Of a DNA stretch of 5,290 nucleotides, positions 1 through 5,290 are shown in pieces. Position numbers and translations under genes: made by a program. The stretch comes from Proteobacteria bacterium UBA4656 (GTDB lineage Bacteria > Pseudomonadota > Gammaproteobacteria > Xanthomonadales > Ahniellaceae), in the NCBI GenBank assembly GCA_002405525.1, contig DHLY01000099.1, positions 1,659-6,948 of the forward strand, given 5' to 3'. Within the stretch, counting starts at the first letter, position 1. Each line of letters opens with the position of its first letter. Under the pieces are notes generated by a model. It was not told where the DNA came from and did no database searches. It saw only the letters and a list, made by a program, of their open reading frames with translations.

Positions 1-987
1 CGGGTCGGCAGCACCACCGGCACCGGCCTGATGAGCCTCGGCGACCTGGTGTGGGAGGACCGCAACAACAACTGCCTGCAGGACGCCGGCGAGCCGGGTG
101 CCGCCGGCGTCGTGGTGAGCCTGTTCCGCGACAACAACAACGACAACCTGCCGGACGGTCCGGCGGTCGCGACCCAGAACACCTCCGCCGCCGGCGCCTT
201 CCTGTTCACCAATCTGGTGCCGGACAACTACCGGGTGTCGATCGCGCGCCCGGCGCGCTACATCGGCGCCACCGGCAGCCTGCCCTACACCGGCAGCGGT
301 CCCTGCGAACCGGCGGCCGACCCCGACGTCGACGCCACCAACGGACGCGACAAGGGCACGGGCGCGGGCACCGGCGTGACCGAGATCTTCGCGCGCTCGG
401 TCACGCTCGACCCGAAGGCCGAACCGGACGACGCCACCAACGGCTACTGGCGCGTCGATTTCGGCCTGGTGCCGAACTTCGATCTCGCCCTGAGCAAGGA
501 CCTGGCGGTGGGCCAGCCGGTGCTGGTGGCGCTCGGATCGCGGGTCAACTACCAGATCACGGTCAGCAACGAGGGCACCATCGCGGCGACCGCGATCGGC
601 ATCGTCGACCGCATTCCGTTCGGCATGACGCTCGACGATGCGGCGTGGACCGCCGGTGCCGGTGCCACGGCGACGCGCACCATCGCCGGTCCGCTGGCGC
701 CGGGCACGTCGACGTCGGTGACGCTCACCTTGCGGGTGGTGAACAACGCGGTGCCGACCTTCGTCAATCGCGCGGAGATCCGTGACGCGCGCGACGACGG
801 CGGCAATCCGGTGACCGACATCGACTCGATCCCCAACGATGATGTCGACGGACAGGACGACCTCGACACGGCGAACGTGGAGCAGGCGGTGTCGATTCCG
901 GCCGGTGGCGCAGGGACCTGGCTGCTGCTGGGCCTGCTGCTGCTGGCCGGCGGCCTGTCCGCCGCACGCCGGTACGGCAGGGTCTGA
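1..987 (+). CDS. SdrD_B/DUF11 surface protein with IPTL/PEP-CTERM-like tail (3' part)
   Basis: The frame is open at base 1 and ends at TGA 985-987, so these 328 residues are the C-terminal part of a longer exported protein. Residues about 12-157 look like an SdrD_B-type beta-sandwich: it opens with LGDLVWEDRNNN, then QDAGEPG, and has two Asp/Asn-rich loops of calcium-binding type (D20-D28 and D44-D52, pattern DNNNDNLPD). Residues about 161-252 (DLALSKD..., NYQITVSNEG, VDRIP) fit a DUF11/conserved-repeat domain. An acidic linker (VTDIDSIPNDDVDGQDDLD) follows. The end is tripartite: SIP at 298-300, a hydrophobic helix at about 306-322, then the basic RRYGR, as in IPTL-CTERM or PEP-CTERM proteins, although the motif after IP is not canonical. 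C25 and C102 could form a disulfide. The protein probably sits at the cell surface as an adhesin or matrix protein; the ligand is unknown. Domain calls are by eye. The first ATG at 31 lies inside the domain and is not the true start. Confidence 0.85.
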   Translation, partial: RVGSTTGTGLMSLGDLVWEDRNNNCLQDAGEPGAAGVVVSLFRDNNNDNLPDGPAVATQNTSAAGAFLFTNLVPDNYRVSIARPARYIGATGSLPYTGSGPCEPAADPDVDATNGRDKGTGAGTGVTEIFARSVTLDPKAEPDDATNGYWRVDFGLVPNFDLALSKDLAVGQPVLVALGSRVNYQITVSNEGTIAATAIGIVDRIPFGMTLDDAAWTAGAGATATRTIAGPLAPGTSTSVTLTLRVVNNAVPTFVNRAEIRDARDDGGNPVTDIDSIPNDDVDGQDDLDTANVEQAVSIPAGGAGTWLLLGLLLLAGGLSAARRYGRV

Positions 988-1025
988 GGGGCGCGGGAGA
1001 TCCGGTTCCCGGGCCGATCCGCCGT

Positions 1026-1051
1026 CGCCGGGTCCGCACGCGGACCCGGCG
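1026..1051. terminator. perfect 11-bp stem-loop between convergent genes, probable terminator
   Basis: Bases 1026-1036 (CGCCGGGTCCG) are the exact reverse complement of 1041-1051, with a 4-base loop (CACG). The hairpin starts 39 bp after the stop of the surface-protein gene and lies 123 bp beyond the stop of ppa, in the 187-bp convergent gap 988-1174. No T-run follows on either strand, so it is not a textbook intrinsic terminator. In such GC-rich DNA a strong hairpin alone may stop or protect transcripts from both sides. The rest of the gap holds nothing else I can support. Confidence 0.5.
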
Positions 1052-1174
1052 GATGCGCTTGCCGACCGCGCCGGCGCGGCCGGGTCCGGGTGCCGCCTGA
1101 ATCCTGTGCGCCGCGGCGAGGGGATCAGCGGTGCGCGGCTTGCACGGTCGCGCCCCGCGGATCCCGGCGTCCCT

Positions 1175-1723
1175 TCAGAACGCGGGCTTGATCTTGGCCT
1201 CGGCGTAGCGCCGCACGCAGGATTCGATTTCGGCGCGCGCCTCGGCCGCACCCGCCCAGCCCTCGACCCGGACCCACTTGCCCTTCTCCAGGTCCTTGTA
1301 ATGGGCGAAGAAGTGCGCGATGCGTTCGCGCGTGTGCTCGGGCACGTGGTCGACGTCGGCGAAGCCGGCGTAGGGGGGGTAGATCTTCGGTGCCGGCACC
1401 GCGAGCAGCTTGGTGTCCTCGCCGGCCTCGTCGGTCATTTTCAGCATCCCCACCGGACGCACGCGGATCACCGATCCGGGGATCAGCGGCAGCGGCATCA
1501 CCACCAGCACGTCCGCCGGGTCGCCATCGCCGGACAGTGTGTGCGGGATGTAGCCGTAGTTGCACGGATAGCGCATCGGGGTGGTCAGGACGCGATCGAC
1601 GAAGATCGCGCCGGTGTGCTTGTCCACCTCGTATTTCACGGGCTCCGCGTTCATCGGGATCTCGATGATCACGTTGACCTCGTCCGGCACGTCGCGGCCG
1701 GTGGGAACGCGTTCCAGGGCCAT
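1175..1723 (-). CDS. ppa: inorganic pyrophosphatase, family I soluble
   Basis: This enzyme hydrolyses pyrophosphate to two phosphates in the cytoplasm and so pulls nucleic acid, protein and other biosynthetic reactions forward. The product is 182 residues, close to the 176 of E. coli Ppa. The family signature is present at 66-72 (DGDPADV). Every active-site residue I recall from E. coli is found one position later: E21, K30, E32, R44, Y52, Y56, D66, D68, D71, D98, D103, K105, Y142 and K143. I chose the ATG at 1723 because GAGGA lies 8 bases before it and because MALERVPTG matches the usual N-terminus. In-frame ATGs at 1732 and 1765 would add a tail that looks unrelated to the family, and the 1732 ATG overlaps that GAGGA. 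It lies 58 bp downstream of the receiver-HDOD gene on the same strand, with no obvious terminator between, so read-through is possible alongside its own likely promoter. A C7 run on the coding strand (1373-1379) falls in the Tyr-Pro-Pro-Tyr codons and the frame is intact. Confidence 0.97.
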   Translation of the reverse strand: MALERVPTGRDVPDEVNVIIEIPMNAEPVKYEVDKHTGAIFVDRVLTTPMRYPCNYGYIPHTLSGDGDPADVLVVMPLPLIPGSVIRVRPVGMLKMTDEAGEDTKLLAVPAPKIYPPYAGFADVDHVPEHTRERIAHFFAHYKDLEKGKWVRVEGWAGAAEARAEIESCVRRYAEAKIKPAF

Positions 1724-1731
1724 GGTGGGCA

Positions 1732-1736
1732 TCCTC
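1732..1736 (-). promoter_or_regulatory. ribosome binding site of ppa (GAGGA)
   Basis: On the minus strand GAGGA is followed by 8 bases (TGCCCACC) and then the ATG at 1723. This decides the start, because the alternative ATG at 1732 overlaps the site itself and has no equally good site of its own. Confidence 0.7.
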
Positions 1737-1752
1737 GGGGCTGGCGCGCCGC

Positions 1753-1758
1753 AGTGTA
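1753..1758 (-). promoter_or_regulatory. possible -10 element of a ppa promoter (TACACT)
   Basis: In the 58-bp gap before ppa the minus strand reads GCTACACTGCGG. TACACT matches 4 of 6 bases of the sigma-70 -10 consensus, including the key TA...T. It would place a transcript start about 23 bases before the ATG at 1723, leaving room for the GAGGA site. I see no convincing -35 at 16-18 bp, so this rests on the -10 alone and on its likeness to the element before gap. Confidence 0.3.
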
Positions 1759-1781
1759 GCGGCATCGCGGAGCGGTCCGGT

Positions 1782-2945
1782 TCAGCTCATGGCCGCCAGT
1801 TCCGATGCGAGCTTGCGCCAGGCGTCGAGGCGGCTCTGCAGTCCGTGTGCGCTCAGGTACGCCTCGTCGAACGGCTCGCCGTTGGCGAGCGCCGCCGCGA
1901 CGTGCACGGCGCCGACGAGCCCGAAACGGGACTCGCCGGCGCCGGCAGGGTCGTAGCGGAACGCTATCGCCTCGACCACGGCGTCCGGCAGCCCCCAGCG
2001 AGCGAGCAGCGCCGCGCCCGCCTCGGCGTGCGGCGGCCGCGGGCCGTCACCGCGCGGCAGCGGGGGCAGCAGCAGGCCGATGTCGGCGAGCAGGGCGGCC
2101 GTGCGGGCCAGTTCCGCTTCGGCCCACTGGTCGAGCACCAGCGGCGCGAGGATCGATGCCAGCAGCGCACGGCGCTGCACCGTCGAAGGATCGCCTGCCG
2201 TGGGGCCCGGGCGCGTGGCGAACGCCTCGCACGCCAGCACCAGGTGACGCAGGGTGCGGGTGCCGAGTCGCTGCACCGCCTGATGGAGGTCCGCCAGCGG
2301 GCGGCCGGTAGAGAAGAACGCGGTGTTCGCCAGGCGCAGCACTTCAGCCGCCAGTGCGGGGTCGGCGGCGACCAGGTCGGCCAGTTCGAGCGCGCCGACG
2401 CCGTCCCGGCACATCGCTTCCGTGATCCGCAGGTAGATGCGCGGCGCCGGTGGCAGGTGCTCGACGCGGCCGAGCAGATCGGCGAGCCTGGCGCTGTCGA
2501 GCAGGGTGTTCAGGCGCACGACCCGAAGCACCGTTTCACCAAGCACGCCAGGCAACACGCCGCAGGGCAGTACCCGGTGTGCCACTGCCAGCCCACGGAT
2601 CACGGCGTCCGGATCGGCGGCCACGAGCAGGATGCGGGGCGTGCGGGGCGAGCGGTCGCGGAGTCCGGCCAGCAGATCCGTGCTCGCACAGCACGCGTCG
2701 CGCGACTCCATCACCACCGCGTCGAATGGCGTCCCGTCGAGCAGGCGGCGCGCCGCGTCGGCCGACGTGGCGGCGACCACCTGCCAAGGGCCCTGCGCGG
2801 TCAGCGCGGCGTCCAGCGCCGGCCCGACGAGTCGCGCCGGGTCGTCGAGCCGCAGCAGCAGGCGACGCGGCGCTGCGGAGACTTCCGGCGCGCTGACCGC
2901 CGTGGAGCGCGGTGGGCCGGACTCGGCCGACGTTGCCGAAGCCAT
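1782..2945 (-). CDS. HDOD-domain protein with degenerate receiver (pseudo-response regulator)
   Basis: The product is 387 residues and is a paralogue of the gene just upstream: both share [27 protein letters not shown] and FG.VGAVHVA at matching places. After a low-complexity N-terminal tail of about 26 residues, residues about 27-145 form a receiver-like fold. Aligned to the paralogue, the phosphoacceptor Asp is E80 (VVMESRD), the Ser/Thr is V108 and the conserved Lys is C128 (VLPCGV), while an acidic pair D34-D35 remains. It should therefore not be phosphorylated in the normal way. Residues about 161-355 are an HDOD domain, the non-catalytic relative of HD phosphohydrolases; the HD dyad position reads A287-D288. 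HDOD proteins generally act in signalling through protein contacts. The ATG at 2945 follows the upstream TGA by 7 bp with only a weak Shine-Dalgarno (GAGCAG), so translational coupling is likely. The frame stays open further upstream, but that part runs antiphase inside the paralogue and reads as Arg/Ser/Pro-rich noise. The target is unknown. Confidence 0.88.
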   Translation of the reverse strand: MASATSAESGPPRSTAVSAPEVSAAPRRLLLRLDDPARLVGPALDAALTAQGPWQVVAATSADAARRLLDGTPFDAVVMESRDACCASTDLLAGLRDRSPRTPRILLVAADPDAVIRGLAVAHRVLPCGVLPGVLGETVLRVVRLNTLLDSARLADLLGRVEHLPPAPRIYLRITEAMCRDGVGALELADLVAADPALAAEVLRLANTAFFSTGRPLADLHQAVQRLGTRTLRHLVLACEAFATRPGPTAGDPSTVQRRALLASILAPLVLDQWAEAELARTAALLADIGLLLPPLPRGDGPRPPHAEAGAALLARWGLPDAVVEAIAFRYDPAGAGESRFGLVGAVHVAAALANGEPFDEAYLSAHGLQSRLDAWRKLASELAAMS

Positions 2946-2952
2946 GGACTGC

Positions 2953-4065
2953 TCAGGCGGCTTCGGAGAAGCCTTCGAACATCGACTGCCACTGCGGCAG
3001 GCGTTCGATGGCACCGGTTGCTTCCAGGAAAGCCATGTCGAGCGGATGCCCCTGGGCAAGCCCGACCGCGACATGCACCGCGCCGACGATGCCGAACTGC
3101 CGGGCTCCACCGCGGGTCGGTTGGTGGTGGAAGGCCACGGCCTCGACGATCGGCATCGGCAGGTTCCACAGGCCGAGCAGGTAGGCGCCGGCGCCGGCAT
3201 GGGTCGGCAGGTCAGCGCCATGCTGGTCGAAGTCCGGCAGGCGGGCATGATCGAGCCCCAGCCCCGGCAGCAGCAGCCCCACGTCGGCGAGCAGGGCCGC
3301 AGTGCCCGCCAGGTCCGCCGCCGCGCGCTGCGGCAGCAGACGGCTGGCGAGCGTGGAGGCAACCAGGGCCTTGCGCTGCAGCGCTTGTGCGTCCCCGGCG
3401 CCGGCGCCGGGCCGCGAGAAGGCCTCGGCAGCGAGCGCGATCGAGCGCAGCGCGCGCAGTCCCAGGCGCGTTACCGCGGAGCGGATGTCCGTGATCTGGC
3501 GACCGCCGCCGAAAAGCGCCGAGTTGCACATCTGCAGCACCTTGGCGGCCAGTGCGGGATCCTGTCCGACCAGTTTCGCGATCTGGCCGGCGTCGGAACT
3601 GGGATCGTCCATCGCCTGGGTCAGACGCAGGTACAGACGTGGCGCAGGCGGCAGGCGGTCGACCCGCCCCACCGTTTCGCGGATGCGTTCGCTGGAGAGG
3701 ATGCCGTGCAGGGCGCGCACGCGCTCGACCGCTTCGGCCGTCTCCTCGGCACTGATCGGCTTTGGCAGTACGCGGTGGGCCACGTTGAGCGCGCGCAGCG
3801 CCTCGTCCTCGTCGTCGTGCCCGGACAGCAGGATGCGCACCGTCTCTGGCCGCCGCGACTGGAACTCCCTGAGCAGGGCAACGCCGTCCATGCCAGCCGC
3901 ACGAAGGTCGGCGATGACCACGTCCGCCGGGCGGCTCTCGGCGATTGCGAGCGCGGCCTTCGCGTCCGGAGGACACGCGAACTGCCAATCCGGGCGCAAG
4001 CCGGTCAGCCGCGACTCCAGTTCGGCGAGTTGGCCCGCGGCCGCATCCACCACCACGACGAACAT
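2953..4065 (-). CDS. response regulator: receiver domain plus HDOD domain
   Basis: The product is 370 residues. Residues 1-120 are a CheY-like receiver: the beta-1 strand FVVVVD with D7, phosphoacceptor D53 (DVVIADLRAAGMDG), S81 (RILLSGHDD) and K102 (AHRVLPKPI). The acidic partner usually next to D7 is alanine (D7-A8), so magnesium binding may be weakened. The RILLSGH...AHRVLPKP pattern is typical of receivers fused to HDOD domains. Residues about 135-330 are the HDOD domain (LPPAPRLYLRLTQAM, then DPALAAKVLQMCNSALFGG, then VTRLGLRALRSIAL). The catalytic HD dyad is A260-D261, so no hydrolase activity is expected and the domain probably binds partner proteins. The ATG at 4065 is set by GGGAG 10 bases upstream and by the typical beta-1 strand that begins at residue 2. 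The frame is open a further 1.1 kb upstream, but only as antisense to gap. No histidine kinase gene is in the window, so the phosphodonor is unknown. It is the first gene of the run leading to the second HDOD gene and possibly ppa. Confidence 0.92.
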   Translation of the reverse strand: MFVVVVDAAAGQLAELESRLTGLRPDWQFACPPDAKAALAIAESRPADVVIADLRAAGMDGVALLREFQSRRPETVRILLSGHDDEDEALRALNVAHRVLPKPISAEETAEAVERVRALHGILSSERIRETVGRVDRLPPAPRLYLRLTQAMDDPSSDAGQIAKLVGQDPALAAKVLQMCNSALFGGGRQITDIRSAVTRLGLRALRSIALAAEAFSRPGAGAGDAQALQRKALVASTLASRLLPQRAAADLAGTAALLADVGLLLPGLGLDHARLPDFDQHGADLPTHAGAGAYLLGLWNLPMPIVEAVAFHHQPTRGGARQFGIVGAVHVAVGLAQGHPLDMAFLEATGAIERLPQWQSMFEGFSEAA

Positions 4066-4075
4066 CGGCGCTGAT

Positions 4076-4080
4076 CTCCC
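4076..4080 (-). promoter_or_regulatory. ribosome binding site of the first receiver-HDOD gene (GGGAG)
   Basis: The minus strand reads GGGAG, 10 bases, then the ATG at 4065. It supports this start against the many in-frame codons further upstream, where the frame is open only because it runs antisense to gap. Confidence 0.55.
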
Positions 4081-4113
4081 GGTGCCATGCGCGGCGCGCG
4101 GCTCGAACAGAGT

Positions 4114-4164
4114 CGGAAGCAAGCGGCATGCCGGCTGGCGCCCGGCGCGGTGCCGCTGCTTCCG
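4114..4164. other. long imperfect inverted repeat in the divergent intergenic region
   Basis: Bases 4114-4128 (CGGAAGCAAGCGGCA) pair with 4151-4164 (TGCCGCTGCTTCCG) over 14 bp with one unpaired A at 4122. Inside, GCCGG at 4130-4134 pairs with CCGGC at 4142-4146 around a 7-base loop, giving a two-tier hairpin. It lies 48 bp before the ATG of the first receiver-HDOD gene and 123 bp before the ATG of gap, upstream of the likely gap promoter. It may be a leader structure of the HDOD transcript or an operator. Function is not shown by the sequence. Confidence 0.55.
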
Positions 4165-4242
4165 GGCGACGGCAGTGCCGGTTTTCCGCCACCGACGACG
4201 TCGGCGACCCGTCCTCGGGGTGTCCGCCGTCGGTCGCGTCGC

Positions 4243-4248
4243 TAAACT
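4243..4248 (+). promoter_or_regulatory. possible -10 element of the gap promoter (TAAACT)
   Basis: GCTAAACTAG is one of the few AT-rich spots in the 222-bp intergenic region. TAAACT keeps the TA...T of the sigma-70 -10 consensus and would start a transcript about 33 bases before the gap ATG. No good -35 is visible at 16-18 bp (the region reads GTGTCCGCC), so the call is tentative. Confidence 0.35.
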
Positions 4249-4276
4249 AGGGCGCTTCGACAAACCTTCACCCCCC

Positions 4277-4281
4277 AAGGA
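4277..4281 (+). promoter_or_regulatory. ribosome binding site of gap (AAGGA)
   Basis: AAGGA is followed by 6 bases (CCCGCC) and then ATG at 4288. It follows a C6 run (4271-4276) and fixes the gap start together with the family N-terminus [15 protein letters not shown]. Confidence 0.8.
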
Positions 4282-4287
4282 CCCGCC

Positions 4288-5290
4288 ATGGCCATCAAGG
4301 TCGCGATCAACGGCTTCGGCCGCATCGGCCGCAACATCCTGCGCGCGCTGTACGAATCCAACCGCACCCACGAGATTTCCATCGTGGCGGTCAACGACCT
4401 CGGCGACGCCGAGACCAACGCCCACCTCACCCGCCACGACACTGCGCACGGTCGGTTCCCTTGCGAGGTCGGCGTGGACGGCGGCGACCTCGTGGTCAAG
4501 GGCGACCGCATCAAGGTGTTCGCCGAGCGCGACCCGGCCAAGTTGCCGTGGGGCGCGCACGGGGTGGACGTGGTGCTGGAGTGCACCGGTCTCTTCACCA
4601 GCAAGGCCAAGGCCGGTGCGCACCTGGCCGGCGGGGCGAAGAAAGTCATCATCTCGGCCCCCGGCGAGAAGGACGTTGACGCCACCGTCGTCTACGGGGT
4701 CAACCACCAGACGCTCAAGGCTTCCGACCAGGTGGTCTCCAACGCCTCGTGCACCACCAACTGCCTGGCGCCGCTGGCCAAGGTGTTGCACGAGAAGGTC
4801 GGCATCGTGCACGGCTTGATGACTACCATCCACGCCTACACCAACGACCAGGTCCTCACCGACGTCTTCCACAAGGACCTGCGCCGCGCCCGCAGCGCCA
4901 CCATGAGCCAGATTCCGACCAAGACCGGCGCGGCCGCCGCGGTGGGCCTGGTGCTGCCGGTACTCAACGGCAAGCTCGACGGCTTCGCGATGCGCGTGCC
5001 GACGATCAACGTGTCGGTCGTGGACCTGGTGTTCAAGGCCGCACGCCCGACCACCAAGGAAGAGATCGACGCCGCCGTGAAGGAAGCCAGCGAGGGCGAG
5101 CTCAAGGGCATCCTCGGCATCAACAAGGCGCCACTGGTGTCGATCGACTTCAACCACGACCCGCGCTCGTCGATCTACGACGCCTCCCTGACCCGTGTCA
5201 TTGACGAGAAGCTGAGCCGGGTGATATCGTGGTACGACAACGAGTGGGGCTTCTCGAACCGCATGTCGGATACGGCGGTGGCGATGGCGA
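4288..5290 (+). CDS. gap: glyceraldehyde-3-phosphate dehydrogenase, type I (3' end cut off)
   Basis: This cytoplasmic enzyme of glycolysis and gluconeogenesis oxidises glyceraldehyde 3-phosphate with phosphate and NAD to 1,3-bisphosphoglycerate. The frame gives 334 residues with no stop before the window ends; the family is about 330-340 long, so only a few codons are missing. The NAD-binding start is INGFGRIGR (8-16). N36-D37-L38 follows the second strand; Asp then Leu there is typical of NAD-dependent rather than NADP-dependent GapB-type forms. The catalytic motif SNASCTTNC carries C155, and H182 sits in [20 protein letters not shown] and [13 protein letters not shown] form the phosphate-binding and catalytic-domain segments, and [12 protein letters not shown] is the usual C-terminal signature. 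[17 protein letters not shown] is of the beta/gammaproteobacterial type. The gene diverges from the receiver-HDOD gene and has a good AAGGA site 6 bases before the ATG. No frameshift was found on translating the whole stretch. Confidence 0.97.
   Translation, partial: MAIKVAINGFGRIGRNILRALYESNRTHEISIVAVNDLGDAETNAHLTRHDTAHGRFPCEVGVDGGDLVVKGDRIKVFAERDPAKLPWGAHGVDVVLECTGLFTSKAKAGAHLAGGAKKVIISAPGEKDVDATVVYGVNHQTLKASDQVVSNASCTTNCLAPLAKVLHEKVGIVHGLMTTIHAYTNDQVLTDVFHKDLRRARSATMSQIPTKTGAAAAVGLVLPVLNGKLDGFAMRVPTINVSVVDLVFKAARPTTKEEIDAAVKEASEGELKGILGINKAPLVSIDFNHDPRSSIYDASLTRVIDEKLSRVISWYDNEWGFSNRMSDTAVAMA

Noticed and set aside
1066..1079. A 14-bp perfect palindrome CCGCGCCGGCGCGG in the convergent gap.
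   Set aside because: It is made only of G and C in GC-rich DNA and can form only a 5-bp stem with a 4-base loop; weaker than the neighbouring stem and likely by chance.
839..1759. A 306-codon plus-strand open frame over the end of the surface gene, the gap and ppa.
   Set aside because: It crosses a convergent gene pair in antisense, has no domain, and its codons are driven by GC content.
1724..1765. Upstream ppa starts at 1732 and 1765.
   Set aside because: Both add residues not expected for the family, and the 1732 ATG overlaps the GAGGA site that serves the ATG at 1723.
2946..3362. Longer start for the second HDOD gene at 3362 (526 residues).
   Set aside because: The added part overlaps the end of the paralogue in another frame and is low-complexity; the ATG at 2945, 7 bp after the upstream stop, fits better.
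1581..3494. A 637-codon plus-strand open frame from inside ppa into the HDOD genes.
   Set aside because: It is very Arg/Ala-rich, crosses three well-supported minus-strand genes and has no domain; it is a compositional shadow.
2437..4074. A 545-codon open frame on the plus strand across both HDOD genes.
   Set aside because: It is antisense to two clear protein genes, reads as Arg/Gly/Gln-rich sequence with no recognisable domain, and is explained by GC-rich third positions that remove stops.
4192..4204. A small inverted repeat CCGAC-GAC-GTCGG before gap, considered as an operator.
   Set aside because: Five-bp arms are expected by chance at this GC content and GTCGG recurs around it without order.
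4242..4685. A 147-codon minus-strand open frame over the start of gap.
   Set aside because: It is antisense to a highly conserved coding region, with no domain or ribosome binding site that I can support.
4066..5157. In-frame upstream extension of the first receiver-HDOD gene, giving 734 residues.
   Set aside because: The extra part is antisense to gap and crosses the intergenic region; the receiver begins normally at 4065 with a ribosome binding site before it.
1..5290. Search for a CRISPR array, tRNA, rRNA, insertion sequence ends or phage genes.
   Set aside because: No regular repeat-spacer pattern, cloverleaf, transposase motif or terminal inverted repeats were seen.

Overview
The window is high-GC, densely coded DNA. 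It holds five protein genes, two of them cut by the window edges. The class I GAPDH and the Ppa are of the kind found in beta- and gammaproteobacteria. Together with receiver-HDOD proteins and a surface protein with an IPTL/PEP-CTERM-like tail, they suggest a gammaproteobacterium, perhaps of the Xanthomonadales (Lysobacterales). That placement is inferred from protein character only; no rRNA or other marker is present.

Layout. Bases 1-987 (+) are the 3' end of a large secreted or surface protein: an SdrD_B-type calcium-binding beta-sandwich, a DUF11 repeat and a C-terminal membrane/sorting tail. A convergent gap of 187 bp with a perfect 11-bp stem-loop separates it from ppa (1175-1723, -), the soluble inorganic pyrophosphatase. 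Upstream of ppa on the same strand lie two tandem paralogous receiver-HDOD regulators: 2953-4065 (first transcribed) and 1782-2945 (second), 7 bp apart. A divergent 222-bp intergenic region carries a long bulged hairpin and a probable promoter. It leads to gap (4288 to the window end, +), glyceraldehyde-3-phosphate dehydrogenase, whose last few codons are outside the window.

How they fit together. gap and ppa are housekeeping genes of glycolysis and pyrophosphate removal, each with a good ribosome binding site and a similar -10-like element (GCTAAACT / GCTACACT). The regulator pair is the less ordinary part. The first copy keeps the phosphoacceptor Asp, the Ser/Thr and the Lys of a working receiver. 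The second copy has lost all three (Asp to Glu, Ser to Val, Lys to Cys) and has gained three cysteines near that pocket, so it reads as a duplicated pseudo-receiver with a fixed or differently sensed state. Both HDOD domains lack the metal-binding HD dyad, as is normal for that family, and so should act by protein contact rather than hydrolysis. No tRNA, rRNA, insertion sequence, CRISPR array or phage gene was seen.
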